A DNA stretch of 26,869 bases, from IMG/VR virus record IMGVR_UViG_3300013093_000225, positions 1 through 26,869 of that record, one strand, 5' to 3'. The notes under the pieces are model-generated. The model did no database searches, was not told where the DNA came from, and saw only the letters and a program-made list of their open reading frames with translations. Of the stretch, positions 1 to 5,086 are shown piece after piece; position 1 is the first letter of the stretch; each line of letters begins with the position of its first letter. The DNA is from a virus. Both the position numbers and the translations under genes were made by a program.

Positions 1-1
1 A

Positions 2-58
2 AAGCTTAAGTATTGTTACAGTCAAGCTTGCAATAGCTAAGCTTTAATAGTGAAGCTT
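2..58 (-). repeat. Four-copy AAGCTT array downstream of terS
   Basis: Four AAGCTT palindromes start at 2, 24, 39 and 53, spaced 22, 15 and 14 bp. Read on the minus strand, three of them continue as AAGCTTGACTGTA, AAGCTTAGCTATT and AAGCTTCACTATT, so the directional part points the same way as terS transcription, leftward out of the window. The array begins at the terS stop codon and fills the remaining non-coding bases. Short iterated sites beside a small terminase gene resemble terminase-binding sites in known pac and cos phages, but that is inference. Confidence 0.8.
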
Positions 59-554
59 ATAGGTCCTCTGTAGATCCTTCGCCTGTTTCCGGCGCTGGTA
101 AGGCAAGCTGCTCTAACATACCCGCAAGCTGCTCGCGCTGGTCATAGTCAAGCTGACCAACATTAATCGGTTGAACGTCAAGCTTACCCGTCACTTCAAT
201 CTGTTGCTTGTCGCTATAGTACTGATTCCATTTACCGATCAGCCTAAGCCTAGTGTCAATCATGGTTCGCTTGTGAGCTGGATCAATAGTCATGTCATCA
301 GCAATACGAATGCAGTCATCAGCAAGATAATGCGTGCCTATTCTTTGCGCATGCGCGAGATCGTCAGCAAAATCAGGCATTCGCTTTCGCCAGGTCCAAA
401 TCGTGTCAAAACTTGGCATTCCTTCCATTGCACAAATAGCTGACAATGTGATGCCGTTACAAAGCTTTTCAATGATAGCTATTCTTATTTCATCGCTATA
501 GATCGACGGTCTACCGAGCTTAAGTCTTTCGTGTGGCTCTTTCTTTCTTGTCAT
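57..554 (-). CDS. terS: Terminase small subunit (Sf6 gp1-like)
   Basis: This 165-aa protein looks like a small terminase subunit, which recognises the packaging site on phage DNA and recruits the large ATPase subunit. An N-terminal helix-turn-helix region (residues about 14-60, GRPSIYSDE through TIWTWRKRMPDF) is followed by a helical part (YLADDCIRIADD, about residues 77-88) typical of Sf6-type small terminases. The C-terminus is acidic and Pro/Glu-rich. A Shine-Dalgarno-like AGGTGAG lies 8 bases before the ATG and directly abuts an AAGCTT at 570. The large subunit would be expected further left on the same strand, outside the window. AAGCTT arrays flank the gene on both sides. Confidence 0.85.
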   Translation of the reverse strand: MTRKKEPHERLKLGRPSIYSDEIRIAIIEKLCNGITLSAICAMEGMPSFDTIWTWRKRMPDFADDLAHAQRIGTHYLADDCIRIADDMTIDPAHKRTMIDTRLRLIGKWNQYYSDKQQIEVTGKLDVQPINVGQLDYDQREQLAGMLEQLALPAPETGEGSTEDL

Positions 555-569
555 GCTTCAAACTCACCT

Positions 570-608
570 AAGCTTAGCTATGTTGCAAGCCAAGCTTAGG
601 CAAAGCTT
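570..608 (+). repeat. Three-copy AAGCTT array upstream of terS
   Basis: AAGCTT starts at 570, 592 and 603, spaced 22 and 11 bp, in the gap between two minus-strand genes. The copies at 570 and 603 continue on the plus strand as AAGCTTAGCTATG and AAGCTTGACTGTA. The second is identical to the minus-strand reading of the copy at 24. The directional halves here therefore face right, opposite to the array at 2-58, so terS sits between diverging arrays. The 570 copy also abuts the terS ribosome-binding site. Confidence 0.8.
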
Positions 609-615
609 GACTGTA

Positions 616-867
616 TTATACGTTATCTGTTTCTTCTTCTTCGTCGCCATCGCTTTCGTCATTGCTTTCGTCGTCTTCTTCTTCCATTGCTTGTTCAACG
701 TAGTCTAGCGCTGCTTCGAGCTGCTCGATTGCTTCATGGATGAATGCTAGCTGCGTCTCATATGGTAACAAATCAAAGTCGTCATTCCATTCTGCAATTG
801 TCGTGGCTTCATCATCGTTTACTAAATTAAAGCTTAACATGGCAATATCGCTGTTTAGGTCTGTCAT
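616..867 (-). CDS. Extremely acidic small protein, possible DNA mimic
   Basis: The protein has 83 residues, of which 30 are Asp or Glu; there is no Lys or Arg and one His, giving a net charge near -30. Residues about 1-60 look helical, and the last 25 residues are almost all Asp, Glu, Ser and Asn. The start at 867 is supported by an AAAGGG ribosome-binding sequence. It lies upstream of terS on the same strand and is divergent from the plus-strand block. I do not recognise the family. Small phage proteins this acidic sometimes mimic DNA (T7 Ocr, some anti-CRISPRs), so an anti-restriction or DNA-mimic role is a fair guess but only that. A packaging or scaffolding accessory is also possible. Confidence 0.7.
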   Translation of the reverse strand: MTDLNSDIAMLSFNLVNDDEATTIAEWNDDFDLLPYETQLAFIHEAIEQLEAALDYVEQAMEEEDDESNDESDGDEEEETDNV

Positions 868-1044
868 GGCTTTACCCTTTCATGGCTTGGAAACAGATTA
901 ACCCTACCAAAGGATTGTGACGCCGGAAAGACGCGACATTCCTAGTTATGCAATAAACGCATATCAGCTATGCATAAATAAGCTTGACTATAACCAAGCT
1001 TAACTATAAGGTAATTACGTTAACGCAAACCAAAGGAGCAAACC
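868..1044. promoter_or_regulatory. Divergent intergenic region with candidate promoter
   Basis: This 177-bp gap separates the divergent genes at 867 (minus) and 1045 (plus). On the plus strand TTGACT at 984-989 is followed after 15 bases by TATAAG at 1005-1010, a possible sigma70-type promoter with a short spacer. AAGCTT copies at 980 and 996 overlap it, so anything bound there would touch the promoter. A strong AAGGAG ribosome-binding site precedes the ATG at 1045. No other gene is seen. Confidence 0.45.
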
Positions 1045-1275
1045 ATGTCAATTGCGCGTTACGCTGTCTATTTTGTCGACCCTTCCGTTAATGAATATGT
1101 CTTTCATTCAAGCGGTCCTAATCGCGAAACTATGCAATCGCAAGCCGATGCAATTAATCGCAATATGCCAAGGATGAAAGCCATTGTGTTAACGTCACAT
1201 AGTCCAAACGATAGGGTCGATCCTTATCATCAAGACTTTGCTCGTAAGTCACATTTAGAAAAAGCTTTCGCTTAA
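1045..1275 (+). CDS. Hypothetical protein, 76 aa
   Basis: This is the first gene of the rightward block, starting at an ATG with a strong upstream ribosome-binding site (AAAGGAG). The 76-residue product begins MSIARYAVYFVDPSVNEYVF and is mixed alpha/beta in appearance, with no Cys motif, signal peptide or membrane segment. I do not recognise a family. The gene is followed by a hairpin and two AAGCTT copies before the next start. One AAGCTT (1262) lies inside its last codons. Its leading position suggests early expression, but no function can be assigned. Confidence 0.75.
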   Translation: MSIARYAVYFVDPSVNEYVFHSSGPNRETMQSQADAINRNMPRMKAIVLTSHSPNDRVDPYHQDFARKSHLEKAFA

Positions 1276-1286
1276 CAGTAACGACG

Positions 1287-1312
1287 ACGCAAGCTTAGCA
1301 ATAGGCTTGCGT
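1287..1312 (+). terminator. Hairpin with AAGCTT in its left arm
   Basis: ACGCAAGC at 1287-1294 and GCTTGCGT at 1305-1312 form a perfect 8-bp stem around a 10-base loop. The sequence after it is TTCTCTTGAC, without a proper T-tract, so a Rho-independent terminator is only weakly supported. An AAGCTT-RRCWATA element (1291) forms part of the left arm and loop. It may instead be a processing site or leader structure for the gene at 1357. Confidence 0.4.
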
Positions 1313-1356
1313 TCTCTTGACTGTTTAAGCTTAACAACGAAACGAAAGGGACTAAC

Positions 1357-2043
1357 ATGCTTTATAATTATCAAGTCGCTTTGACGCTTAAGTCACGAAA
1401 CACAAAAACCGGACCTATACCCGTCTCGACAACAACATATTCAACATGTCCCGACGCTTGTCCGTTACGCAAGAACGGTTGCTACGCTGGAAACGGTCCA
1501 TTATTTTTATTCTGGCAGAAAGTCACTGATCAAAATGTCGGTGGCTCATGGCAAGCTTTCGTCGATCAAATTGCTAAGCTTAAAGCTAAAACGCTATGGC
1601 GACACAATCAAGCCGGTGACTTGCCGGGTAATCGCGTGACAATCGACAAGAAAGCTTTGCTTATGTTAGTGAAAGCCAATATGGGCAAGCTTGGCTTTAC
1701 GTATACGCATTATGATGTGATCAATAACAAAACTAATCGCGATTTGGTTAACCAAGCCAATAAAGACGGATTTACTATCAATCTTTCGGCGAACAATATC
1801 GACCACGCGGACAAGCTTAAAGCTTTGAATATCGGACCCGTTGCCGTCGTGCTTCCGTCAAGCTTGCAAGGTAACCAAAAACTAACAACACCAAACGGTA
1901 ACAAAATCGTCGTTTGTCCTGCAACGTATCGTGACGACGTGTCCTGCAAGTCTTGTGGCTTGTGTGCAATGCAACGCGATGCAATCGTAGGTTTCCCCGC
2001 TCATGGCGTACAGGTAAAGCGTGCCGATAAAATTGCAGCATAA
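1357..2043 (+). CDS. Cysteine-rich phage protein, DUF7227/Gp88-like
   Basis: The 228-aa protein has seven cysteines in two groups: C31, C35 and C42 (CPDACPLRKNGCY) and C187, C197, C200 and C203 (CKSCGLC). Between them are WRHNQAGDLPG (81-91), FTYTHYD (114-120) and an INLSANN strand (141-147). This arrangement matches the phage DUF7227 family and resembles mycobacteriophage Gp88-type proteins, all of unknown function. Paired Cys groups on an apparent repeating beta/alpha fold suggest metal or iron-sulfur binding, which is inference. The start has a GAAAGGG ribosome-binding site and an upstream AAGCTTAACAACG element. Seven AAGCTT copies lie within the gene in all three codon phases, which is very unusual. 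Confidence 0.85.
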   Translation: MLYNYQVALTLKSRNTKTGPIPVSTTTYSTCPDACPLRKNGCYAGNGPLFLFWQKVTDQNVGGSWQAFVDQIAKLKAKTLWRHNQAGDLPGNRVTIDKKALLMLVKANMGKLGFTYTHYDVINNKTNRDLVNQANKDGFTINLSANNIDHADKLKALNIGPVAVVLPSSLQGNQKLTTPNGNKIVVCPATYRDDVSCKSCGLCAMQRDAIVGFPAHGVQVKRADKIAA

Positions 2044-2077
2044 TCAAGCTTAACAATAACAACGAAAGGACAATATC

Positions 2078-2302
2078 ATGCGACCTTTATACACAATAGC
2101 ACGCGACATTCGTAAAGATTGGCTTAAAGTAAACTACGCTGCAAAGCCTTACCTTGACGCTATGTCGAGCCTGTCATCGATTAACGACGCTTTCTATCAT
2201 GACAGTGGTAAGAGCGTTGTGCGTTATTTTTTAAGCAATGCTTCGACGTGGCGTGGCGACATAGCAAAGGCCATAAAGGCTGAGCTTAAAGCCATGCTAT
2301 AA
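2078..2302 (+). CDS. Hypothetical protein, 74 aa
   Basis: The product is a basic, probably helical 74-aa protein (MRPLYTIARDIRKDWLKVNY at the N-terminus). It is preceded by GAAAGGAC as ribosome-binding site and, further upstream, by an AAGCTTAACAATA element at 2046. Another identical element (2302) begins at the last base of its stop codon. The family is recognisable only as a recurrent small phage protein of unknown function with an IARDI-W-K-V-YAAKPYLDAM pattern. There are no Cys pairs or membrane segments. Confidence 0.75.
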   Translation: MRPLYTIARDIRKDWLKVNYAAKPYLDAMSSLSSINDAFYHDSGKSVVRYFLSNASTWRGDIAKAIKAELKAML

Positions 2303-2323
2303 AGCTTAACAATATCAAACAAC

Positions 2324-2348
2324 GATAGGCGTCTTTATGATGCCTATC
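2324..2348 (+). other. Hairpin between 2078 and 2386 genes
   Basis: GATAGGCGTC at 2324-2333 and GATGCCTATC at 2339-2348 form a 10-bp stem with one G-T wobble and a TTTAT loop. No T-tract follows, so it is not a classic terminator. It stands in an 83-bp gap between two small genes, 20 bases after an AAGCTTAACAATA element. It could be a mRNA processing or attenuation structure. Confidence 0.45.
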
Positions 2349-2385
2349 ATAACACTAAACCCATGAAACTAAAAGGAAAACCATC

Positions 2386-2580
2386 ATGCAATGGTCAGTT
2401 TACCATCGTCTAAACCTACATGTCAGCGCGTCTAATCTTGATTTGATTAGAGCAGTTTGGCGCAAAATTGATCGGACTAAAAAACAACGCGACGCTAGAA
2501 GCATGCGACATGCGCTTTACAAGCTCTTGATTGAGCATCATGAACAAGCTCGCGAGGTAGTCAAGGTGTGGCGACTATGA
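2386..2580 (+). CDS. Hypothetical protein, 64 aa
   Basis: This is a very basic 64-residue protein (MQWSVYHRLNLHVSASNLDL at the N-terminus), rich in Arg, Lys and His and predicted helical. An AAAAGGAAAACC ribosome-binding region precedes the ATG. Its stop overlaps the start of the next tiny ORF by ATGA at 2577-2580, which implies translational coupling. I do not recognise a specific family; similar short proteins occur in other proteobacterial phages. Nucleic-acid binding is conceivable from the charge but not shown. Confidence 0.7.
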   Translation: MQWSVYHRLNLHVSASNLDLIRAVWRKIDRTKKQRDARSMRHALYKLLIEHHEQAREVVKVWRL

Positions 2581-2681
2581 CTTGGCTCGATACGCTTGAC
2601 GCGCTTTATGAAGTTTCCGGGTGGTACGTTTTGTTAATGGCCACATGGGTAGCTTGCGATAAAATATTTGGTGAAAAATAA
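2577..2681 (+). CDS. 34-aa possible membrane microprotein
   Basis: This small ORF starts inside the ATGA stop overlap of the preceding gene and encodes 34 residues ending at TAA 2679-2681. Residues about 15-27 (GWYVLLMATWVAC) form a short hydrophobic segment, so a single-pass membrane peptide is possible. The stop overlaps the AAGCTTGACTATT element and the candidate promoter that follow. Support is the coupled start and the tight fit between genes; there is no homology evidence. Confidence 0.5.
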   Translation: MTWLDTLDALYEVSGWYVLLMATWVACDKIFGEK

Positions 2682-2683
2682 GC

Positions 2684-2712
2684 TTGACTATTATTTTTAA
2701 GCTTGGCAATAT
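2684..2712 (+). promoter_or_regulatory. Candidate sigma70 promoter overlapping two AAGCTT sites
   Basis: TTGACT at 2684-2689, a 17-base spacer and CAATAT at 2707-2712 give a good bacterial promoter layout 43 bases before the ATG at 2755. The -35 hexamer is made by the end of one AAGCTTGACTATT element (2680). The spacer and -10 contain the next, AAGCTTGGCAATA (2699). The repeat elements may therefore supply promoter parts here, or act as operators over them. Confidence 0.5.
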
Positions 2713-2754
2713 GGCTTTGCTTTTTTAATAGAACAGCAAAACGGAGAAAAAAAA

Positions 2755-2907
2755 ATGACACCGCAGCAAAAATTAGACAACATTGCTTTGCTTGATTTTC
2801 GGCTTGCTGGCTGGATTGTTAACAGCAAGCTTATGGGTCTAAGCGATGACGATATTCTGAAAACAGTTAAAAAAATTATAGACGTGCTTAACATCGTGAA
2901 AAAATAG
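2755..2907 (+). CDS. Hypothetical protein, 50 aa
   Basis: This short gene follows the candidate promoter at 2684-2712 and has the ribosome-binding sequence GGAG followed by an eight-to-nine base A-tract up to the ATG. The 50-aa product starts MTPQQKLDNIALLDFRLAGW and ends in a Lys/Ile/Val-rich helix (KKIIDVLNIVKK). No known domain is visible. It is coding-like, with the next gene starting 8 bases after its stop behind another A-rich leader. Confidence 0.6.
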   Translation: MTPQQKLDNIALLDFRLAGWIVNSKLMGLSDDDILKTVKKIIDVLNIVKK

Positions 2908-2915
2908 GAAAAAAA

Positions 2916-3119
2916 ATGTATATCGTGAAAGACGTAGACAACGTGTATTCATCCTCGATTATTGCTGAGGTCAATACCTTACCAGAAGCGATTCGGGCCA
3001 TTCCGGGTAAAATTTATCTTATCGAAGAGGATGAGCAGTTTCCCGGCCATCATGACGTGATCACTTGGCAATGCCGCCAATTCGTAATTGAACCTAAAAA
3101 GGCGAAAAAAAATGTATGA
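2916..3119 (+). CDS. Hypothetical protein, 67 aa
   Basis: The 67-residue product (MYIVKDVDNVYSSSIIAEVN at the N-terminus) looks like a compact alpha/beta protein and ends with a Lys-rich tail (KKAKKN). The start is preceded by AGG and an A-tract. Its stop overlaps the start of the next gene: ATG at 3112 lies inside its 3' end. No family is recognised; it belongs to the run of small coupled genes between 2386 and 5086. Confidence 0.7.
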   Translation: MYIVKDVDNVYSSSIIAEVNTLPEAIRAIPGKIYLIEEDEQFPGHHDVITWQCRQFVIEPKKAKKNV

Positions 3120-3369
3120 TATTGACGATGAAATTGACAAAATGAACCCTTTGGATCCTGCTGGCTTGGAATTCGCCTATCCTGCAGGCTCACAATATAG
3201 CAGCAGAACACGTCAATTCCGTGTTTTAGGCTTTCGTGACCTTGAACATGCGCAAAAATGGAAAGACGCCTACTATGAGCGCGCTTGGGGCTACGGTCCT
3301 ATTATTCGCATCATTGAGAATGATAAAAAAATTGAAATAACCGTCGACGAGATGACCTCTTGCGATTGA
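3112..3369 (+). CDS. Hypothetical protein, 85 aa
   Basis: I place the start at ATG 3112 rather than upstream at 3088 because 3112 follows AAAAAGGCG plus an A-tract, the same leader style as neighbouring genes. This overlaps the preceding gene by 8 bases. The 85-aa product contains RQFRVLGFRDLEHAQKW (about residues 34-50), which resembles a small ferredoxin-like alpha/beta fold, and ends acidic. Function is unknown. Two AAGCTT copies (3371 and 3380) follow immediately after the stop. Confidence 0.7.
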   Translation: MYDIDDEIDKMNPLDPAGLEFAYPAGSQYSSRTRQFRVLGFRDLEHAQKWKDAYYERAWGYGPIIRIIENDKKIEITVDEMTSCD

Positions 3370-3426
3370 CAAGCTTAGCAAGCTTTGCTACTGATTTGAC
3401 ACCAATAACACCAATGGAGAAAAAAA

Positions 3427-3756
3427 ATGTCTATTATCCCGACACTTGATATCTACTCTTTGAGCGATGCTGATCTTGTCGATGAGGCTGCGAAGCTTGA
3501 TTTGACTATCAAGGCTTTGACGAAAAAGTTTGATGAGGCCAAGTCATGGATACGTGCCCGGCAGCTGGATGAGATCTGCGGCACTAATTTTAAGGCAGTC
3601 ATCTCGACGCCTAGCATTCGGTGGACACTGGACACGGATCGCGTCAAGAAAGAAATGGGCGAGACATGGTACACAGAGCGTTGCAAGATATCGCAGCCCT
3701 CGCCTGCCGTGTCCTTCAAGCCTTACATGACCCTCGACCAGATCAAAATCGCATGA
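3427..3756 (+). CDS. Hypothetical protein, 109 aa
   Basis: The 109-residue product begins with a helical, coiled-coil-like half (SLSDADLVDEAAKLDLTIKA, about 12-31) and continues with TNFKAVISTPSIRWTLDTDR, then a C-terminal stretch with paired aromatic and Pro residues. The pattern of an N-terminal helix followed by a strand-rich part that binds along a helix recalls small phage proteins encoded near recombination genes, but I cannot name a family. The ribosome-binding site is GGAGAAAAAA. The stop overlaps the next start (ATGA, 3753-3756). Confidence 0.75.
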   Translation: MSIIPTLDIYSLSDADLVDEAAKLDLTIKALTKKFDEAKSWIRARQLDEICGTNFKAVISTPSIRWTLDTDRVKKEMGETWYTERCKISQPSPAVSFKPYMTLDQIKIA

Positions 3757-3899
3757 TCTTACCTTGGAAAAAAAAGATACCACGCGACATTACGGTGCCG
3801 CGTGTTCGCACTTGGTTAATAGCCAAGTTTAAAGTGGCACAATCCAACCCAGCAGATTTAACCTGCGTTTTTGTAAAGGATAAGAAAAATGACGGATAA
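3753..3899 (+). CDS. Hypothetical basic protein, 48 aa
   Basis: The start at ATG 3753 is chosen because it sits in an ATGA overlap with the previous stop; the longer reading from 3621 would run deep into that gene in another frame. The 48-aa product is Lys/Arg-rich (MILPWKKKIPRDITVPRVRT at the N-terminus) with no recognised domain. Its 3' end overlaps the next gene start (3889) by 11 bases, which supports a coupled, real gene. Confidence 0.55.
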   Translation: MILPWKKKIPRDITVPRVRTWLIAKFKVAQSNPADLTCVFVKDKKNDG

Positions 3900-4176
3900 A
3901 CCAGAAAAAATAAAGATGATTGACGTAAGCATAAGTGTACCAGAAAAAATTGGTAAAATTATATGGGTGCTAGGCGAAACAGGCATCTATCCGACAGATG
4001 AGTTTGATGAATTGGATCCGCCTGATCAGCTAGAAAAAATTAACAGTATTGTGGAAACATTCTCATCGTTCCGATATCGCGCTATGGTGGCTATGATGAT
4101 GGCAACAGTTGAAACACTACACGGCATCGTCGACGAGCTTTACGAAGATGAAGGCCACGGGGAGGCAATCCACTAA
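3889..4176 (+). CDS. Hypothetical protein, 95 aa
   Basis: This acidic 95-aa protein is mostly helical, with a DELDPPDQLEKINSIVETF segment (about 40-58) and a Met-rich helix (YRAMVAMMMATVETL) near the C-terminus. AAAGGATAAG serves as ribosome-binding site. The stop shares a base with the next ATG (TAATG). No known family is recognised. The Met-rich helix is amphipathic rather than a clear membrane span. Confidence 0.7.
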   Translation: MTDKPEKIKMIDVSISVPEKIGKIIWVLGETGIYPTDEFDELDPPDQLEKINSIVETFSSFRYRAMVAMMMATVETLHGIVDELYEDEGHGEAIH

Positions 4177-4469
4177 TGGCTATCCGTATCGCATCAACAG
4201 AAACAGAAAAACCTAAAGCTAAGCTTGTTAAGAAAGCAGCCCCACCAAAAGAAAAGTTACCGATTGAAACTACCCAAAACCAATCAGTAACCCCGGCTCG
4301 TGGCAAGCGTGGCTTTGGGTCTATGGACACCGAAAAACGCCGCCTAGCGCAGTCCAAGGGCGGCGCAAGCGTGGCTAGAGAAAAACGGCACTTTGCTGCG
4401 AACCCTGAGAAAGCACGAGAAGCAGGGCGTAAAGGTGGCCAAGCGAAAAAGAAAAAAGCAGAGGTATAA
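4176..4469 (+). CDS. KGG-repeat (stress-induced motif) basic protein
   Basis: The 97-aa, strongly basic protein carries two copies of the KGG-type motif: RRLAQSKGGASV (about 55-66) and KAREAGRKGGQAKKKK (about 79-94). Such motifs define the small, disordered stress-induced proteins exemplified by E. coli YciG and the conidiation-like KGG families. The N-terminal 45 residues are Lys/Pro/Glu-rich and probably disordered. In bacteria these proteins associate with stress and stationary phase; the role in a phage is not known, though DNA or RNA binding fits the charge. The start overlaps the previous stop by one base. Confidence 0.8.
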   Translation: MAIRIASTETEKPKAKLVKKAAPPKEKLPIETTQNQSVTPARGKRGFGSMDTEKRRLAQSKGGASVAREKRHFAANPEKAREAGRKGGQAKKKKAEV

Positions 4470-4472
4470 AAC

Positions 4473-4808
4473 ATGTTCAATGATGCAACAACGCGATACA
4501 TCATAGAATCGCTGCATGATCGGATTGAAACGCTTGAACGAGAAGCTGCCGAAATAAATGCTTGGATTTTTGATGATTTGCCGAAGTATTTTGAATGGCA
4601 CCCAATTGAAACTGCACCAAAAGATGGCACTAGAATTATTGTAAATGATCCAAAAAGATCAAATAAAACTTACAAAACAAAAGTGCTTGTGGTTTTTTGG
4701 CATAAAGAAAACAAAGAATGGGTAAGCACAATGAGTAATGCTAACATTCTTGCGCCTACACATTGGATGCACCTACCAGATCCACCAACAGAAGAGGAAA
4801 CAAAATGA
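4473..4808 (+). CDS. DUF551-domain protein
   Basis: The 111-aa protein has an N-terminal helix (RYIIESLHDRIETLEREAAE) followed by a DUF551 domain. The hallmark start is WHPIETAPKDGTRI (about 42-55) and the hallmark end is APTHWMHLPDPP (about 94-105). DUF551 proteins are common in temperate and lytic phages of Proteobacteria; their function is unknown. It lies 3 bases after the KGG gene and its stop overlaps the next start (ATGA at 4805). Confidence 0.85.
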   Translation: MFNDATTRYIIESLHDRIETLEREAAEINAWIFDDLPKYFEWHPIETAPKDGTRIIVNDPKRSNKTYKTKVLVVFWHKENKEWVSTMSNANILAPTHWMHLPDPPTEEETK

Positions 4809-5086
4809 CGGGATTTACCAGCAAAAAGAAAAGCGCCGAGGTTCGTTGGCTTGGACCTTATGCGCCACATGAACGCCATGCCGATGACACAACCGTAGCC
4901 GATTTAGTTCGGCTGCGGTGGGAAAATAATTACATAAAAGAAAGTCTAGACTTTTATAAAAAGCAGCATCTCGACATGATGGATCTGATCGAATCGTTAA
5001 CCCGGCAGCTTGTAGAGGCTAAAAACTGCGCATGCCGTAAGCGTGATAAAGAACTTGAGCAAATGTTCGAGGAGATGTCTAAATGA
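4805..5086 (+). CDS. Hypothetical protein, 93 aa
   Basis: The start at 4805 is placed in the ATGA overlap with the DUF551 gene instead of the upstream ATG at 4763. The 93-aa product has a conserved-looking N-terminal stretch, VRWLGPYAPHERHADD, then a long coiled-coil-like helix with a C-terminal CACRKRDKELEQMFEEM. It is coupled to the GcrA gene, whose start overlaps its stop (ATGA at 5083). Function is unknown. Confidence 0.7.
   Translation: MTGFTSKKKSAEVRWLGPYAPHERHADDTTVADLVRLRWENNYIKESLDFYKKQHLDMMDLIESLTRQLVEAKNCACRKRDKELEQMFEEMSK

Larger units (their letters stand above)
1..3498. repeat. Dense AAGCTT palindrome field, about 30 copies
   Basis: Reading by eye, AAGCTT starts at 2, 24, 39, 53, 180, 462, 570, 592, 603, 830, 980, 996, 1262, 1291, 1327, 1553, 1576, 1652, 1687, 1813, 1820, 1860, 2046, 2302, 2680, 2699, 2827, 3371, 3380 and 3493. 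About one copy would be expected here at roughly 43% GC. Intergenic copies share a directional extension, AAGCTT-R-R-C-W-A-T-A, seen for example at 980, 996, 1291, 2046, 2302 and 2699. Inside the gene at 1357-2043 seven copies occupy all three codon phases, so codon or Lys-Leu bias does not explain them. Function is unknown; terminase sites, iterons or stoperator-like sites are inferences. Confidence 0.9.

Noticed and set aside
171-443. Plus-strand 90-aa open frame
   Set aside because: It lies wholly antisense to terS, has no ribosome-binding sequence, and its product shows no family pattern. terS has clear homology-type motifs.
3396-3424. TTGACA at 3396 as promoter for the 3427 gene
   Set aside because: With 17-bp spacing the -10 would fall on the ribosome-binding site, 3 bases before the ATG, and has no TATAAT-like sequence.
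1-3498. AAGCTT enrichment as a by-product of Lys-Leu codons
   Set aside because: Most copies are intergenic and those within the 1357-2043 gene occur in all three codon phases.
4091-4630. Minus-strand 179-aa open frame
   Set aside because: It runs antisense to three plausible genes (3889, 4176 and 4473). Its product is Ser/Phe/Arg-biased, typical of a shadow frame.
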